A DNA stretch of 64,000 bases from Opitutaceae bacterium (GTDB lineage: Bacteria > Verrucomicrobiota > Verrucomicrobiia > Opitutales > Opitutaceae): contig JAGYIG010000001.1 of assembly GCA_018402455.1 (NCBI GenBank), positions 1 through 64,000 on the forward strand, in the 5' to 3' direction. Below are positions 53,921 through 63,500 of this stretch, in pieces (the first letter of the stretch is position 1; each line of letters opens with the position of its first letter). A program made the position numbers and the translations under genes. The notes beneath the pieces were generated by a model. The model was not told the origin of the DNA, ran no database searches, and saw nothing but the letters and a program-made list of their open reading frames with translations.

Positions 53921-54163
53921 CTAACCGCCGGCGACCGGGGGAATGAAGACGAGGGTGTCGCCGTCTTTGACCGGGGCGGGCCAGGGGGCGAACTCGCCGT
54001 TGATGGCGACGCGGAGTCGATCGACGGGCAGGGTGAAACCGTGTTGCCCCTGCAGCGTGCGGTAGAGGGTTTCGGCGTCGGGGGCGTCGGTGGTCAGGGT
54101 TTCCCGGTCGGTCCCGCGTTGCTCGCGCAGGAGGGCGAAATAGTGGAGGTGGAGATGTTTCAC
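53921..54163 (-). CDS. moaD: Molybdopterin synthase sulfur carrier subunit
   Basis: The 80-residue ubiquitin-like protein ends in the required Gly-Gly (FIPPVAGG), which becomes a thiocarboxylate. The central DGDTLVFIPP is a MoaD signature. The start is a GTG that overlaps the moaC stop as GTGA, indicating coupled translation and a fixed ratio with neighbouring subunits. Confidence 0.93.
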   Translation of the reverse strand: MKHLHLHYFALLREQRGTDRETLTTDAPDAETLYRTLQGQHGFTLPVDRLRVAINGEFAPWPAPVKDGDTLVFIPPVAGG

Positions 54164-54675
54164 GACTCGTATTCCGCCGCCGGATCGATTTCGGCCGCTT
54201 TGAAGTCGGCCTTGCCGCCCCGCTTTTCGAGCAGTCGGGTTTCGCGGATGATGATGTCGGGTGAGACCGCCTTGCCCATGTCATAGAGGGTCAAGGCCGC
54301 GACAGTGGCGCCGGTGAGGGCTTCCATTTCGACGCCGGTTTTTGCGGATACGGCGACGCGGCAGTGGATCTCGATCTCGATGGAGCCATCCGGAGCGAGC
54401 GCCCGGGGATGGAGCTCCACCGAACAGTCCTCCATTGGCAGCGGATGACACAGCGGAATCAGGTCGCTGGTGCGTTTGGCGGCCATCACCCCGGCGAGGC
54501 TGGCAGTTTGAAAGACGGGGCCCTTCTTGCCGACAATTTCGTGGCCGGCCAACAGCCGGGCGAGCGCGGGCGGCAGTTTGACGACGGTCAGGGCGTGCGC
54601 GGTGCGCCGGGTGATCGGTTTGCCGCCGACGTCGACCATCTGCGGACGGTTCTTGTCATCCAAGTGCGAGAGCAT
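54160..54675 (-). CDS. moaC: Cyclic pyranopterin monophosphate synthase
   Basis: The 171-residue enzyme makes cyclic pyranopterin monophosphate from the MoaA product. Landmarks MVDVGGKPITRRTAHA, KRTSDLIPLCHPLPME and GVEMEALTGATVAALTLYDM carry the active-site lysine, histidine and aspartate positions. Start was set at MLSHLDDKNRPQMVDV. It lies 52 bases after moeA on the same strand and overlaps moaD. Confidence 0.96.
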   Translation of the reverse strand: MLSHLDDKNRPQMVDVGGKPITRRTAHALTVVKLPPALARLLAGHEIVGKKGPVFQTASLAGVMAAKRTSDLIPLCHPLPMEDCSVELHPRALAPDGSIEIEIHCRVAVSAKTGVEMEALTGATVAALTLYDMGKAVSPDIIIRETRLLEKRGGKADFKAAEIDPAAEYES

Positions 54676-54727
54676 GTTCCGAGTTTGGATTTCGGATTTA
54701 CGAATTACGATTTCCAAATCGGTGTTT

Positions 54728-55942
54728 TCAAATCCAACGCCAGAATCGGGCGGCGGTGCCGGCGAGGAAATCGGTCTGGTCGGCGGGGAGTTCGACAAAT
54801 CCGTCCGTCGCCAGCAGGCCGCCCAAATCGCCGGAGGTATTAAAAGGCGCGGGATGGGCCGTGCGGGCTCCCGCTGGGTCCGACTGCAGGCGCACCGGCA
54901 ACATGAAGCTGAGAGGGCGTTCGAAGCGGAAGGGCTGTCCCAGTGGCACCATTTCGGGCCCAGCGGGAACGGCTCCGGCCATCTGGCGCAGGGCGGGGAG
55001 CACGTAGCGGTGCAGACAAATGTAGGTGGAGACGGGATTGCCGGGGAGCGCAAAGACCGGCGTGCGGCGCGGAGTGGTGCCGAACCACATGGGCTTGCCC
55101 GGCCGTTGGGCAATGCCCCGCAGGTGCTCGGTGGCGCCCAGTTTGGCGAGGACCGTCGGAAGGTGGTCCCGTTTGCCCTTCGACACGCCGCCGGTGAGGA
55201 TGGTGACGTCAAATGAGGCCAGAATCTGGCGCATCGTCGCCTCGATTTCGGGCGGATGATCGCGGAGATGGAAGCGTTGGACGCGGCTCACCAGCTGGCT
55301 CTGGCACAGCGCGGCGCGGAGGGCGTGGTCGTTGGATTTGCGAATTTGGTGGGGAGCCAGCGAGACGGTGTCCACTTCCATCAGCTCATCGCCGGTGGCC
55401 ACCACGGCCACGGCCGGTCGGGCCGATACGCGGAGGCGGGAAGCTCCGACGGTGGCGGCCACCGCAATCTCCCGGCCGGTGATGAAGGTGCCGGGGGCGA
55501 TCAGCGCGGTGCCGCGCGGAAAGTCTGAGCCCTCGCGGTGCACATTCTGGCCGCTCTCACAGAATACGCCCTCCCGCAGGCGCACCCGTTGGTCGTCCTG
55601 TTCGGTGTCCTCGTAGGGGACGATGGCATCCGCTCCAATCGGCAAAGTCGCCCCCGTGGCAATCTCGATGGCGGTTCCCGGGCGGGTCATCTCCTGGGCG
55701 ATCATCCCGGCGGCTTGGTAACCGGTGATGGCCAGCGGCGCCCGCGGATTGGCGATCAGATCGGCTGAGCGCACCGCAAAGCCATCCATGGTGACCCGGT
55801 CAAAGGGGGGCAGGGGCCGGTCCGTGACGATGCGCTGACGGGTGACCCGGCCGTGGGCGTGCTCGATCGCGCAGTCCTCGGTTGGGAGGGTGGGCAGGTG
55901 TCGGGCGATGATGGCGGTGGCTTCGGCGGGGGTGAGCAGCAT
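54728..55942 (-). CDS. moeA: Molybdopterin molybdotransferase
   Basis: The 404-residue enzyme inserts molybdate into adenylated molybdopterin. Typical segments are GRVTRQRIVTDRPLPPFDRVTMDGFA, GATLPIGADAIVPYEDTE, VAVVATGDEL, TILTGGVSKGKRDHLP and FALPGNPVSTYICLHRYVLPAL. The start MLLTPAEATAII fits the family; long upstream reading frame is not conserved. First gene of the minus-strand Mo-cofactor operon moeA-moaC-moaD-moaE-HAD, divergent from moaA with 121 bases between starts. Confidence 0.96.
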   Translation of the reverse strand: MLLTPAEATAIIARHLPTLPTEDCAIEHAHGRVTRQRIVTDRPLPPFDRVTMDGFAVRSADLIANPRAPLAITGYQAAGMIAQEMTRPGTAIEIATGATLPIGADAIVPYEDTEQDDQRVRLREGVFCESGQNVHREGSDFPRGTALIAPGTFITGREIAVAATVGASRLRVSARPAVAVVATGDELMEVDTVSLAPHQIRKSNDHALRAALCQSQLVSRVQRFHLRDHPPEIEATMRQILASFDVTILTGGVSKGKRDHLPTVLAKLGATEHLRGIAQRPGKPMWFGTTPRRTPVFALPGNPVSTYICLHRYVLPALRQMAGAVPAGPEMVPLGQPFRFERPLSFMLPVRLQSDPAGARTAHPAPFNTSGDLGGLLATDGFVELPADQTDFLAGTAARFWRWI

Positions 55943-56063
55943 GGTGGGAACTCGCAGAATCAGGGAGGAAAATCGGCGCGGCCCCAAGGTCAAATCCGCG
56001 GTCGCGGAGTTTGACCACCGCAGAGTTGTGTCCTGCCCGAATCCGGGCAAGGAGTAGCCCCTC

Positions 56064-57086
56064 GTGTCTGTTTCCTCACCAATCGATACCCTGGGCCGTC
56101 CCCTGCGGGACCTCCGCATTTCGGTGACCGACCGGTGCAATTTTCGTTGCCCCTACTGCATGCCCAAGGAGGTGTTCGGCGCGGACTACGCGTTCCTGAA
56201 GGACCCGCAACTCATGTCGGCGGATGAGCTGGTGCAGATTGCCCGGGCGTTTTCGCGACTCGGGGTGACCAAGTATCGTTTAACCGGGGGCGAGCCCCTG
56301 CTGCGCAAGGATCTGGTCGACATTGTGCGGCGGCTCAAAACAGAGGTAAAGGCCCCTGAAGTCGCGTTGACGACCAACGGATGGTTGTTGGAGCGGTATG
56401 CGGCGGAGCTCAAGGCGGCGGGGTTGGACCGACTCAATGTGTCGGTCGACTCGCTCGAGGCCGCGACCGCGGGTCGGATGAATGGCCTCGGTTTCGACTC
56501 CGCGCGGGTGCTGCGGGCGATCGATGTCGCCGGGGAGGTGGGATTGCCCGTTAAAATCAACATGGCCGTTCAGCGGGGTTGCAACGACCACGAAATCGAG
56601 TCCATGGGGGCGTATTTCAGGGAACGGCGGCTCACCCTGCGCTTTATCGAGTTCATGGATGTGGGCAGCACAAATGGCTGGGTCGAAAGCAAGGTGCTGC
56701 CGGCTCAGGAGATCGTGGACCGGATTAACCGCCAGTGGAAGATTGAGCCGGTGAGCCCGGCCTATCGCGGCGAGGTGGCGGCACGCTACCGCTACGTGGA
56801 CGGCGCGGGCGAGATTGGGATCATCGCCTCGATCACCGAGCCCTTTTGTCGGGACTGCCATCGCGCCCGCCTCTCGGCCGACGGGAAACTCCACACCTGC
56901 CTTTTTTCGGCACTGGGTTGGGATATATTGGGCAAGTATCGGGAAACCAATGATCTGGAAGGGCTGACCCAGTATTTGGCCAAGCTCTGGCTCGCCCGCG
57001 GCGATCGCTATTCCGATGAACGGGCCGAGCGCGGTGCCGCTGAAGATGGACCCGCCAAACCTGAGATGAGTTACCTCGGGGGCTGA
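56064..57086 (+). CDS. moaA: GTP 3',8-cyclase
   Basis: The 340-residue radical-SAM enzyme starts Mo-cofactor synthesis by cyclising GTP. The SAM-cluster cysteines are Cys25, Cys29 and Cys32 (DRCNFRCPYCMP). The second cluster region is FCRDCHRARLSADGKLHTCLF, with three cysteines. The chain ends in Gly-Gly (SYLGG), which in MoaA is catalytically important. Divergent from moeA, so the two Mo-cofactor transcripts probably share control in the short gap. Confidence 0.96.
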   Translation: MSVSSPIDTLGRPLRDLRISVTDRCNFRCPYCMPKEVFGADYAFLKDPQLMSADELVQIARAFSRLGVTKYRLTGGEPLLRKDLVDIVRRLKTEVKAPEVALTTNGWLLERYAAELKAAGLDRLNVSVDSLEAATAGRMNGLGFDSARVLRAIDVAGEVGLPVKINMAVQRGCNDHEIESMGAYFRERRLTLRFIEFMDVGSTNGWVESKVLPAQEIVDRINRQWKIEPVSPAYRGEVAARYRYVDGAGEIGIIASITEPFCRDCHRARLSADGKLHTCLFSALGWDILGKYRETNDLEGLTQYLAKLWLARGDRYSDERAERGAAEDGPAKPEMSYLGG

Positions 57087-57170
57087 AGGCATGCCGGCCC
57101 GGCACTAGGTAGAAATACCCCTGCTTATCCACTTGCGGGGCTTAGGGTATAGACCCTATTTTGGTCGCTT

Positions 57171-60100
57171 ATGTCGTCCTCCCTTTTCCGGCCTCTCCTC
57201 ATCGGCGCCCTCGCGGTGGCTACGGCGGGCTATGCGCAGGTGGTTTCGGAGAGCTTCCGCAACGCGACGACGACGAATCCCGATTGGGTTTTTTCCGGTA
57301 ATACTTACACGCCGAATCTGACCAGCGGGACCATCGACCCGGTCGGTGATGGCTGGCTCAGGCTGACCTCCACCGGAGGAAATCAAGCCACCAGCGCCTA
57401 CCTCAACTCCGCGTTCACCGCGGCGGGGGCCACCGTGTATGCGTCCTTTGAATACGCAACCTGGGGCGGTAACGGCGCCGATGGGATGTCCTTTTTCTTG
57501 TTTGATGGCAGCACGTCGTTTGCGGTCGGCGCTCCCGGTGGCTCGCTGGGCTATGCCAACCGCAATGCCGAAGCTGGCATGGCGGGCGGTTACATCGGCG
57601 TCGGCATAGATGAATACGGCAACTTCTCCTCCTCCAGCGAAAGCAAAACGGGCGGGTTGGGGTCCGGGTTGACTCCCGATGCCATTGCGGTGCGCGGTTC
57701 GGCCGCCTCAGGCTATGCGTTTTTGGGTAGCAGTGGCACGTTGGCCACCTCCATCGACACGCCCAACGTGGGCACCCGGCCCTCGGTCGTGAATGAAGTG
57801 CAGATTCTCCTCACCGCGACCAATCAGCTGACGGTGACGCTGCAGCAGGGCGGCACCAATCCGCAAACGGTGCTGCAGATGGACCTGTCCGCCTACACCC
57901 GTCCCGAAACCTTGAAGCTCGGCTTTGCGGGTTCCACCGGTGGCCTCAACAACATCCACGAGATCCGCAACGTCGAGGCGTCGACGATTGTGGCCAGCCT
58001 GTGGGACAACCAAGGCGACAGCACGTGGGGCAACAATAACAACTGGGATCCCAGCGTGGTGCCGACCATCGGAGCCGACATTCTCTTCGACAACACCAAT
58101 GTCTCCGTGGACCAGACGATCGACGTCGGAGCGGATCGCGATGTGCGGTCGGTGTCCTTCGACGCGCCGTTCGACTACACGCTGAACAACAACTCCATCA
58201 CCTTCGATGATCAGGGCGTGGCGGGTTTCTCGGGCATCGCCGCTTCCCAAACCAGCGGCACGGGCGACCACACCGTCAATTCCGATCTCATCGCCAACAA
58301 CGACATCACCATCCGCAACAACAATGACGGCGCGTTGACGCTCACCGGCGATTTGAACTTGCAGGCCAACGACGTGACCTTCGACGGCACCGGCGCCCTG
58401 ACTTCGGACAGCGGGGTCATCTCGGGCACGGGGGGGGTCGTTAAAAACGATTCTGGCACCGTCACCCTGTCCGGCGCCAATACCTACTCCGGCGGCACGG
58501 AGATCAACAACGGCACCCTCAACGCCAACAATAACAACGCGCTCGGCACCGCGTCGGTGGAACTCGCCGGCGGCACGCTGGGATCCACCAATGGGTCCTC
58601 CGTGGGTAACGCCATTTCGGTGACGGGCGATTCCGGTTTCGATGGCATCACCACCACCGGCACCATCACCCAGACCGGGAACCGCACCGTGGATCTCAAC
58701 GACGCCACCCTGGCGGGGGCCTACAACATTGGGGGTAACACCTTCACCACCGAAGTGGGGGGTGACAGCACCATTTCTGGCGTAATTTCCAACGGCAGCC
58801 TCACCAAGGAGGGTGCTGGCACCCTCACCCTGTCCGGCGCCAACACCTACGCCGGCAACACCACGATCAACAACGGCACCCTGGCCTTGGGCGCGGATAA
58901 TGTCATCAGCGACTCGAGTGACGTGCTGATCGGCAGCAACGGCACGTTCGATCTCAACGGCAACTCGGAGCGCATCGATGACCTCCAAGTGTTGGGCGGC
59001 GGCGCCACGCTTGACTTTGGCTCCACCCCCGGCGCCAACGAATTTCTCTTCGGCACCTATACGCCGCCCCCCTCCGGGGTGCTGGTGGTCAATAACTGGG
59101 AGGAAGGCGTCGACCAGTTTGCCACCCGGATCAACAATCAGAATGTCAGTTCCATGTACCTTTCCGGTTACGGCGTGGCCGAACAAGTGGGCGGCTTGGT
59201 TGCGGTGGGGGCCCTGGGCAACGGCTACCTGATCACCCCCGTCGCCGTGCAATACAAGGAATGGGACGGCAGTTCCAACAACCGTTGGTCGGTCAACAAC
59301 AACTGGACCTCGCCCGGCGAGCCGACAACCACTCAAGTCGCGCTCTTCGGTGACTTGGGCGTCGGTCGTCCTAACGTTGATTTCAACCAAACCGATACCA
59401 TTGCCGGCATCCGCTTTGATACCGATGCCACGGTCAACTACAACATCACGAGCGGGAACCGCGACCTCACGCTGGCGGGTGCGGTCCCGTTCATCCAGCA
59501 ATTCAGCGATTTCGATCAACGGATCGCGATGGATGACCTGTTGCTGGGCAACAACACCGTGGTGGACATCACGGGAGACGGCGATTTGACCATCAATGCC
59601 GACATCAGAAACTCCGGCGGCTCCCGCTCTCTCATCCGCGACGGCGTCGGTTCGGGCAAGTTGATTCTTGACGGCAACGACAACAACTACTCCGGCGGCC
59701 TCTTCGTCAACAAGGGTATCGTCCAAGCCCAACATTCCACGTCGCTCGGCACTGGCACCGCCAATGTCGCCGACGGTGCCACCCTCGAATTTTCGGGTTC
59801 CTTTGGCACCATAAATGAGAACATCAACGTGACCGGATCCGGCGTGGGCGGCTTCGGCGCCCTCCGTAATGTATCCGGAAACTCCACCCTCTCCGCCACC
59901 ATCACCGCCACCGGCGACACCAAGATCACCGCGGATGCCGGTGCCACCTCCAACTACACCGGTAACATCACCGGCTCCAACGTTGACCTCACCCTTGGCG
60001 GGGCCGGCGCCCTCAACATCGATCGGATCACCACGGGCACGGGCGGCGTCACCGTGGAGGCCGGCACCACGACCTTCCAGAGCGGCGATGCCAACACCTA

Positions 60101-62591
60101 CACCGGGCTCACGGAAGTGACCGGTGGCCTGCTCTCCCTCAACAAGAACGATAATGTGGTCGCCATCGGCACCGGAGGCGCCGCCCTCAGCGGGTCGGGC
60201 ACCCTGCGGCTCGACAGCAACAACCAGATCAATGATGCTGCCGCCATCGCCCTCGCGGACACCGCCACGTTTGATCTCAACGGCTACACGGAACGCGTCG
60301 CGCAGATCGACAGCATCAGTGCGGATACCGTCATTGACCTCGGCAGCGGCGGTGACCTCACCGTCGGCGCCGCTTCAGTCATCTATTCCAATTACGAAGG
60401 CCAGATCACGGGTGACGCGGCCAGCACCTTCAACGTCGATGGCCTCGGCACAGTATATCTCGGCGGGGACAACTCCGGTATGGCCGGCACCTTCAACGTC
60501 GACACCGGCACGCTCAATGTCCGGGGCAATGACAACGTGCTCGGCACCGGCGATGTCGTGATTGATGTCGGGGCCAGTCTCCAAATTCAAGGCGGCATCA
60601 GCACCAGCCCCTCCAGCGTCACCCTTGGCGGGACGGGGACGACGGGCAACGGGGCGATCCAAAACCTTTCCGGGGACAACCGATTGGCGAGCGACTTCAC
60701 GCTGACGGCGGACACGACGATCATTGCGGACAGCGGGACGCTGCGGTTGGGGGCGGATGCGAACGGGTCGGTTTACGAGTCGGGCAACCAGATGGCGCTG
60801 GGGGCGAACGACCTGACCCTGAGCGGGGCGGCTGACACGGTGCTGCGCGCGGACCTGACGGGCACAGGCAACCTGATCAAAGACGGGGACGGCACATTCA
60901 CAATGGCCAACGGGACGAACTCGTGGACGGGTGACACGCTGATCAACGACGGCGAGATGATCCTGGCGACCTATTACAACGACGCGCCGGGAGTGGGCCC
61001 GCTGGCCGACTTCGGGATCCGTGGAGACATCACGGTGGGAGACGGCAGTGAGACGGCGGGCACGGCGCGCCTGATCTTTGGGACCAACGAAGCCGGCGGG
61101 GTGGAAGACTTTTCGAACATGCTGGCCGGGGGAGTGAACCTGACGGTCAACTCCGACGGCACGGTGGACACCCAAGGGCACACCGCCTACGTGCAAAACG
61201 TGACGCTGGACGGCGGCTCGATCAACGCGGACAACAGCGGTTCAACGGGCAACAACCTGTTCGTCACCGGCGACATTAGCTCCACGAGCACCACGCAGAT
61301 CGCCACGATCGACGGCAAACTGGACTTCAACGCGGATGCGACCAAGACGATCGACGTCGCGGCCGGATCGACCCTCGACATCAACGCCCGCGTGCAAAAC
61401 GGCGGGTTCGAGAAGACCGGCGACGGGACCCTGATCCTCTCGGGCTCCAACACCTTCACCGGCCAGGCGGACATTTCCGCCGGGATCGTGCGCATCGACA
61501 ACAACAACGCACTGGGGGCGAGCGCGGGCTCCACCAACGTGGACACCGGCGCACAACTGCAACTCGACGGGGTGGACGTGGCGAACGAAGCGCTGACCCT
61601 CAACGGCTCGGGCATCAGCGCGGACGGCGCCCTGCAAACGGTGACCGGCTCGGGTTCCAACAGCTGGGGAGGGAGCGTGACGATTGCCTCGGCCTCGGAG
61701 ATCCAAACCAACAGCGGCTCGACCCTGGCGATCTCGGGCAACATCACCGGGTCCGGCCAAACCGTGACCTTCGACTCGATTGGGGACACGACGATCTCGG
61801 GGACGAACACGTTTTCGACCCTCAACAAAAACGGCGCGGGTAACCTGACGGTGACCACCGGGACGAACACGATCGCCACGGCGAACGTGAACGCGGGCAC
61901 GCTGACCCTGGGCACGAGCAACATCCTGACCGACGCGCTGGACCTGAACGTGGGAGCGAGTGGCACCTTTGTGATGGGTCCCGGGATCAATGAGACGATC
62001 GACCAGTTCGACAGCGCGGGCACCCTGGACATCGACGGGATCCTCACGATGAACGGCGGGACGATCTCCGGGGGCACGGGCGCAGGTTCGACCGGGGAAC
62101 TTATCCTGACGGCCGGCAACACGCTGAACATCACCAGCGATTACGACTTTGGCGGCACGTTGGAACTGACCGCCGGCACCACGCTGGCCCTCTCGGGAGA
62201 CGGATCGCAGATCGACTTTGGCACCCTGCGGGTGACCGGAGACACCGTGATCGACTTTGGCGCCGGCGAGGCGATTGAGTTTAATCTGGGCGCGCTGGAG
62301 ATCGCCTCCGGAGTCACCATCACGGTGAACAACTGGATTAACTACCAAGACCTGTGGACGACGGGGTCCTTCACCGGTGGCTTTGGCGCGGTGACGATCG
62401 ACGAACGCGATAACAACACCGCCCAGATCACCTTCACCGGGTTTGGTCCTTCGGACACCATTTGGCTGACCGAAGACTTTGGCACCAACGAGATCACGGT
62501 ACCGGAGCCCTCGAGCTACGGAGCGATTCTGATGGGCTTTGGCTTGGCTGCCTGGACCCTCCGCCGTCCCCGGCGCATCCGTAAAGGGTGA
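57171..62591 (+). CDS. Giant surface protein: L-type-lectin-like domain, beta-strand repeats, PEP-CTERM anchor
   Basis: The 1,806-residue protein has a signal peptide (to about 22), then a legume-lectin-like domain (about 25-270) recognised by ADGMSFFLFDGSTSFAVG and GGYIGVGIDEYGNFSS. From about 430 to 1720 many autotransporter-associated beta-strand repeats follow, such as GTVTLSGANTYSGGTEINNG and GTLTLSGANTYAGNTTINNG, forming a long beta-helix. The C-terminus VPEPSSYGAILMGFGLAAW then RRPRR is a PEP-CTERM sorting signal, so it is processed by an exosortase and put on the surface or in extracellular polymer. It has no autotransporter barrel. Likely an adhesin or matrix protein. Base use changes from about 60620 on (more ACG/GGG codons). 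Confidence 0.9.
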   Translation: MSSSLFRPLLIGALAVATAGYAQVVSESFRNATTTNPDWVFSGNTYTPNLTSGTIDPVGDGWLRLTSTGGNQATSAYLNSAFTAAGATVYASFEYATWGGNGADGMSFFLFDGSTSFAVGAPGGSLGYANRNAEAGMAGGYIGVGIDEYGNFSSSSESKTGGLGSGLTPDAIAVRGSAASGYAFLGSSGTLATSIDTPNVGTRPSVVNEVQILLTATNQLTVTLQQGGTNPQTVLQMDLSAYTRPETLKLGFAGSTGGLNNIHEIRNVEASTIVASLWDNQGDSTWGNNNNWDPSVVPTIGADILFDNTNVSVDQTIDVGADRDVRSVSFDAPFDYTLNNNSITFDDQGVAGFSGIAASQTSGTGDHTVNSDLIANNDITIRNNNDGALTLTGDLNLQANDVTFDGTGALTSDSGVISGTGGVVKNDSGTVTLSGANTYSGGTEINNGTLNANNNNALGTASVELAGGTLGSTNGSSVGNAISVTGDSGFDGITTTGTITQTGNRTVDLNDATLAGAYNIGGNTFTTEVGGDSTISGVISNGSLTKEGAGTLTLSGANTYAGNTTINNGTLALGADNVISDSSDVLIGSNGTFDLNGNSERIDDLQVLGGGATLDFGSTPGANEFLFGTYTPPPSGVLVVNNWEEGVDQFATRINNQNVSSMYLSGYGVAEQVGGLVAVGALGNGYLITPVAVQYKEWDGSSNNRWSVNNNWTSPGEPTTTQVALFGDLGVGRPNVDFNQTDTIAGIRFDTDATVNYNITSGNRDLTLAGAVPFIQQFSDFDQRIAMDDLLLGNNTVVDITGDGDLTINADIRNSGGSRSLIRDGVGSGKLILDGNDNNYSGGLFVNKGIVQAQHSTSLGTGTANVADGATLEFSGSFGTINENINVTGSGVGGFGALRNVSGNSTLSATITATGDTKITADAGATSNYTGNITGSNVDLTLGGAGALNIDRITTGTGGVTVEAGTTTFQSGDANTYTGLTEVTGGLLSLNKNDNVVAIGTGGAALSGSGTLRLDSNNQINDAAAIALADTATFDLNGYTERVAQIDSISADTVIDLGSGGDLTVGAASVIYSNYEGQITGDAASTFNVDGLGTVYLGGDNSGMAGTFNVDTGTLNVRGNDNVLGTGDVVIDVGASLQIQGGISTSPSSVTLGGTGTTGNGAIQNLSGDNRLASDFTLTADTTIIADSGTLRLGADANGSVYESGNQMALGANDLTLSGAADTVLRADLTGTGNLIKDGDGTFTMANGTNSWTGDTLINDGEMILATYYNDAPGVGPLADFGIRGDITVGDGSETAGTARLIFGTNEAGGVEDFSNMLAGGVNLTVNSDGTVDTQGHTAYVQNVTLDGGSINADNSGSTGNNLFVTGDISSTSTTQIATIDGKLDFNADATKTIDVAAGSTLDINARVQNGGFEKTGDGTLILSGSNTFTGQADISAGIVRIDNNNALGASAGSTNVDTGAQLQLDGVDVANEALTLNGSGISADGALQTVTGSGSNSWGGSVTIASASEIQTNSGSTLAISGNITGSGQTVTFDSIGDTTISGTNTFSTLNKNGAGNLTVTTGTNTIATANVNAGTLTLGTSNILTDALDLNVGASGTFVMGPGINETIDQFDSAGTLDIDGILTMNGGTISGGTGAGSTGELILTAGNTLNITSDYDFGGTLELTAGTTLALSGDGSQIDFGTLRVTGDTVIDFGAGEAIEFNLGALEIASGVTITVNNWINYQDLWTTGSFTGGFGAVTIDERDNNTAQITFTGFGPSDTIWLTEDFGTNEITVPEPSSYGAILMGFGLAAWTLRRPRRIRKG

Positions 62592-62600
62592 GCGCCCGCG

Positions 62601-63485
62601 TCATTCGCCCGCGATCCGGGCTGCCAGTTGGCGTAGCCTTGCGCGGAGCGGTTCGCCGCGTTCGCTAAAATTGCGCTGGAGCTGCTCGTAAATTTCCCGC
62701 CCGGCGCGGGTCTCCACCTTAATGGGCTCATACCCCAACTCCTTGAGATCATAAGGGCTCGCCCGCATATCGACCTCGCGGATGTCCCGTGCGAGCACGA
62801 AGCAGTCGAGCAGCAGCGAGCCGGGGGTGTAGGGGTTCAGTTTATAGGCCCACTTATAGAGGTCCATGTTGGCGTGCAGGCATCCGGGTTGCTCGAAATC
62901 GATGGTGGTCTCCCGCGTGGGTTGCAGACGGTTCAAGGGGCGCGCCGCCGGGGTGAAAAAACGAAAGGCGTCGAAGTGACTGCAGCAGCCCGGGCCCTGC
63001 TCGACAATGGCGGCGAGATCATCAGGCGCGAATCGCAGGGGGTGGGCCTGATGGCGGATTTCCTCCGGTGATTGCCGATAGACCATCGCCCATTCATGCC
63101 ACCCGAAGCATCCAAAGAAGGCGGGTCGATTTGCCGTGGCTTCCAGATAGGCGCTCAACCAACCGGCGAATTCCCGGCGCTGCGGGAGGGGATGCTCCCA
63201 GTCCACCGCCACGCCCTCCGCGGTTGCCCGATACTCGGGCCAGCGCAGAAACGCTCGGGCTTCCTCGCCCGCCAGCACCACATCGGGTCCCGGATGCCAA
63301 CGCCGCAGGCGTCCGGGGCGCAGGGAGTAGTAGTTGAACAGGAAGTCTTCCACCGGATGGGCCTGACCGCGAGCGGCCCGTTCACGGTGATCACCAATCA
63401 GTTCATCCACCCGCTGCTCATGAGCCTGTTTCCGCTCCTGCCAGTCGGAGAGGGGGAGAAGCCGGGGTGAAATTGAGAGGGGCAT
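62601..63485 (-). CDS. Conserved protein, sometimes labelled 3-methyladenine DNA glycosylase
   Basis: The 294-residue protein has conserved segments HPVEDFLFNYYSLRPGRLRRWHPGP, FFGCFGWHEWAMVYR, LRFAPDDLAAIVEQ, CSHFDAFRFFTPAARPLN and ELGYEPIKVETRAGREIYEQLQ. I remember similar proteins in Actinobacteria with the label 3-methyladenine DNA glycosylase, but no helix-hairpin-helix or Mpg motif is visible, so the label is doubtful. Histidine- and aromatic-rich motifs (GCFGWHEWAMVY, CSHFDAF) suggest a metal- or nucleotide-binding enzyme. It converges with the surface-protein gene. Confidence 0.65.
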   Translation of the reverse strand: MPLSISPRLLPLSDWQERKQAHEQRVDELIGDHRERAARGQAHPVEDFLFNYYSLRPGRLRRWHPGPDVVLAGEEARAFLRWPEYRATAEGVAVDWEHPLPQRREFAGWLSAYLEATANRPAFFGCFGWHEWAMVYRQSPEEIRHQAHPLRFAPDDLAAIVEQGPGCCSHFDAFRFFTPAARPLNRLQPTRETTIDFEQPGCLHANMDLYKWAYKLNPYTPGSLLLDCFVLARDIREVDMRASPYDLKELGYEPIKVETRAGREIYEQLQRNFSERGEPLRARLRQLAARIAGE

Positions 63486-63500
63486 CGGAGCAGGCGGCGA

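Noticed and set aside
57708-59735. Long minus-strand reading frame of 675 codons antisense to the surface-protein gene
   Set aside because: It mirrors the GC-rich repetitive coding strand; the translation has no motif, and the plus strand carries clear beta-repeat and lectin signatures.
61242-62348. Minus-strand frame of 368 codons over the end of the surface-protein gene
   Set aside because: Same reason: an open frame forced by repeat codon structure, arginine/valine-rich without domain character.
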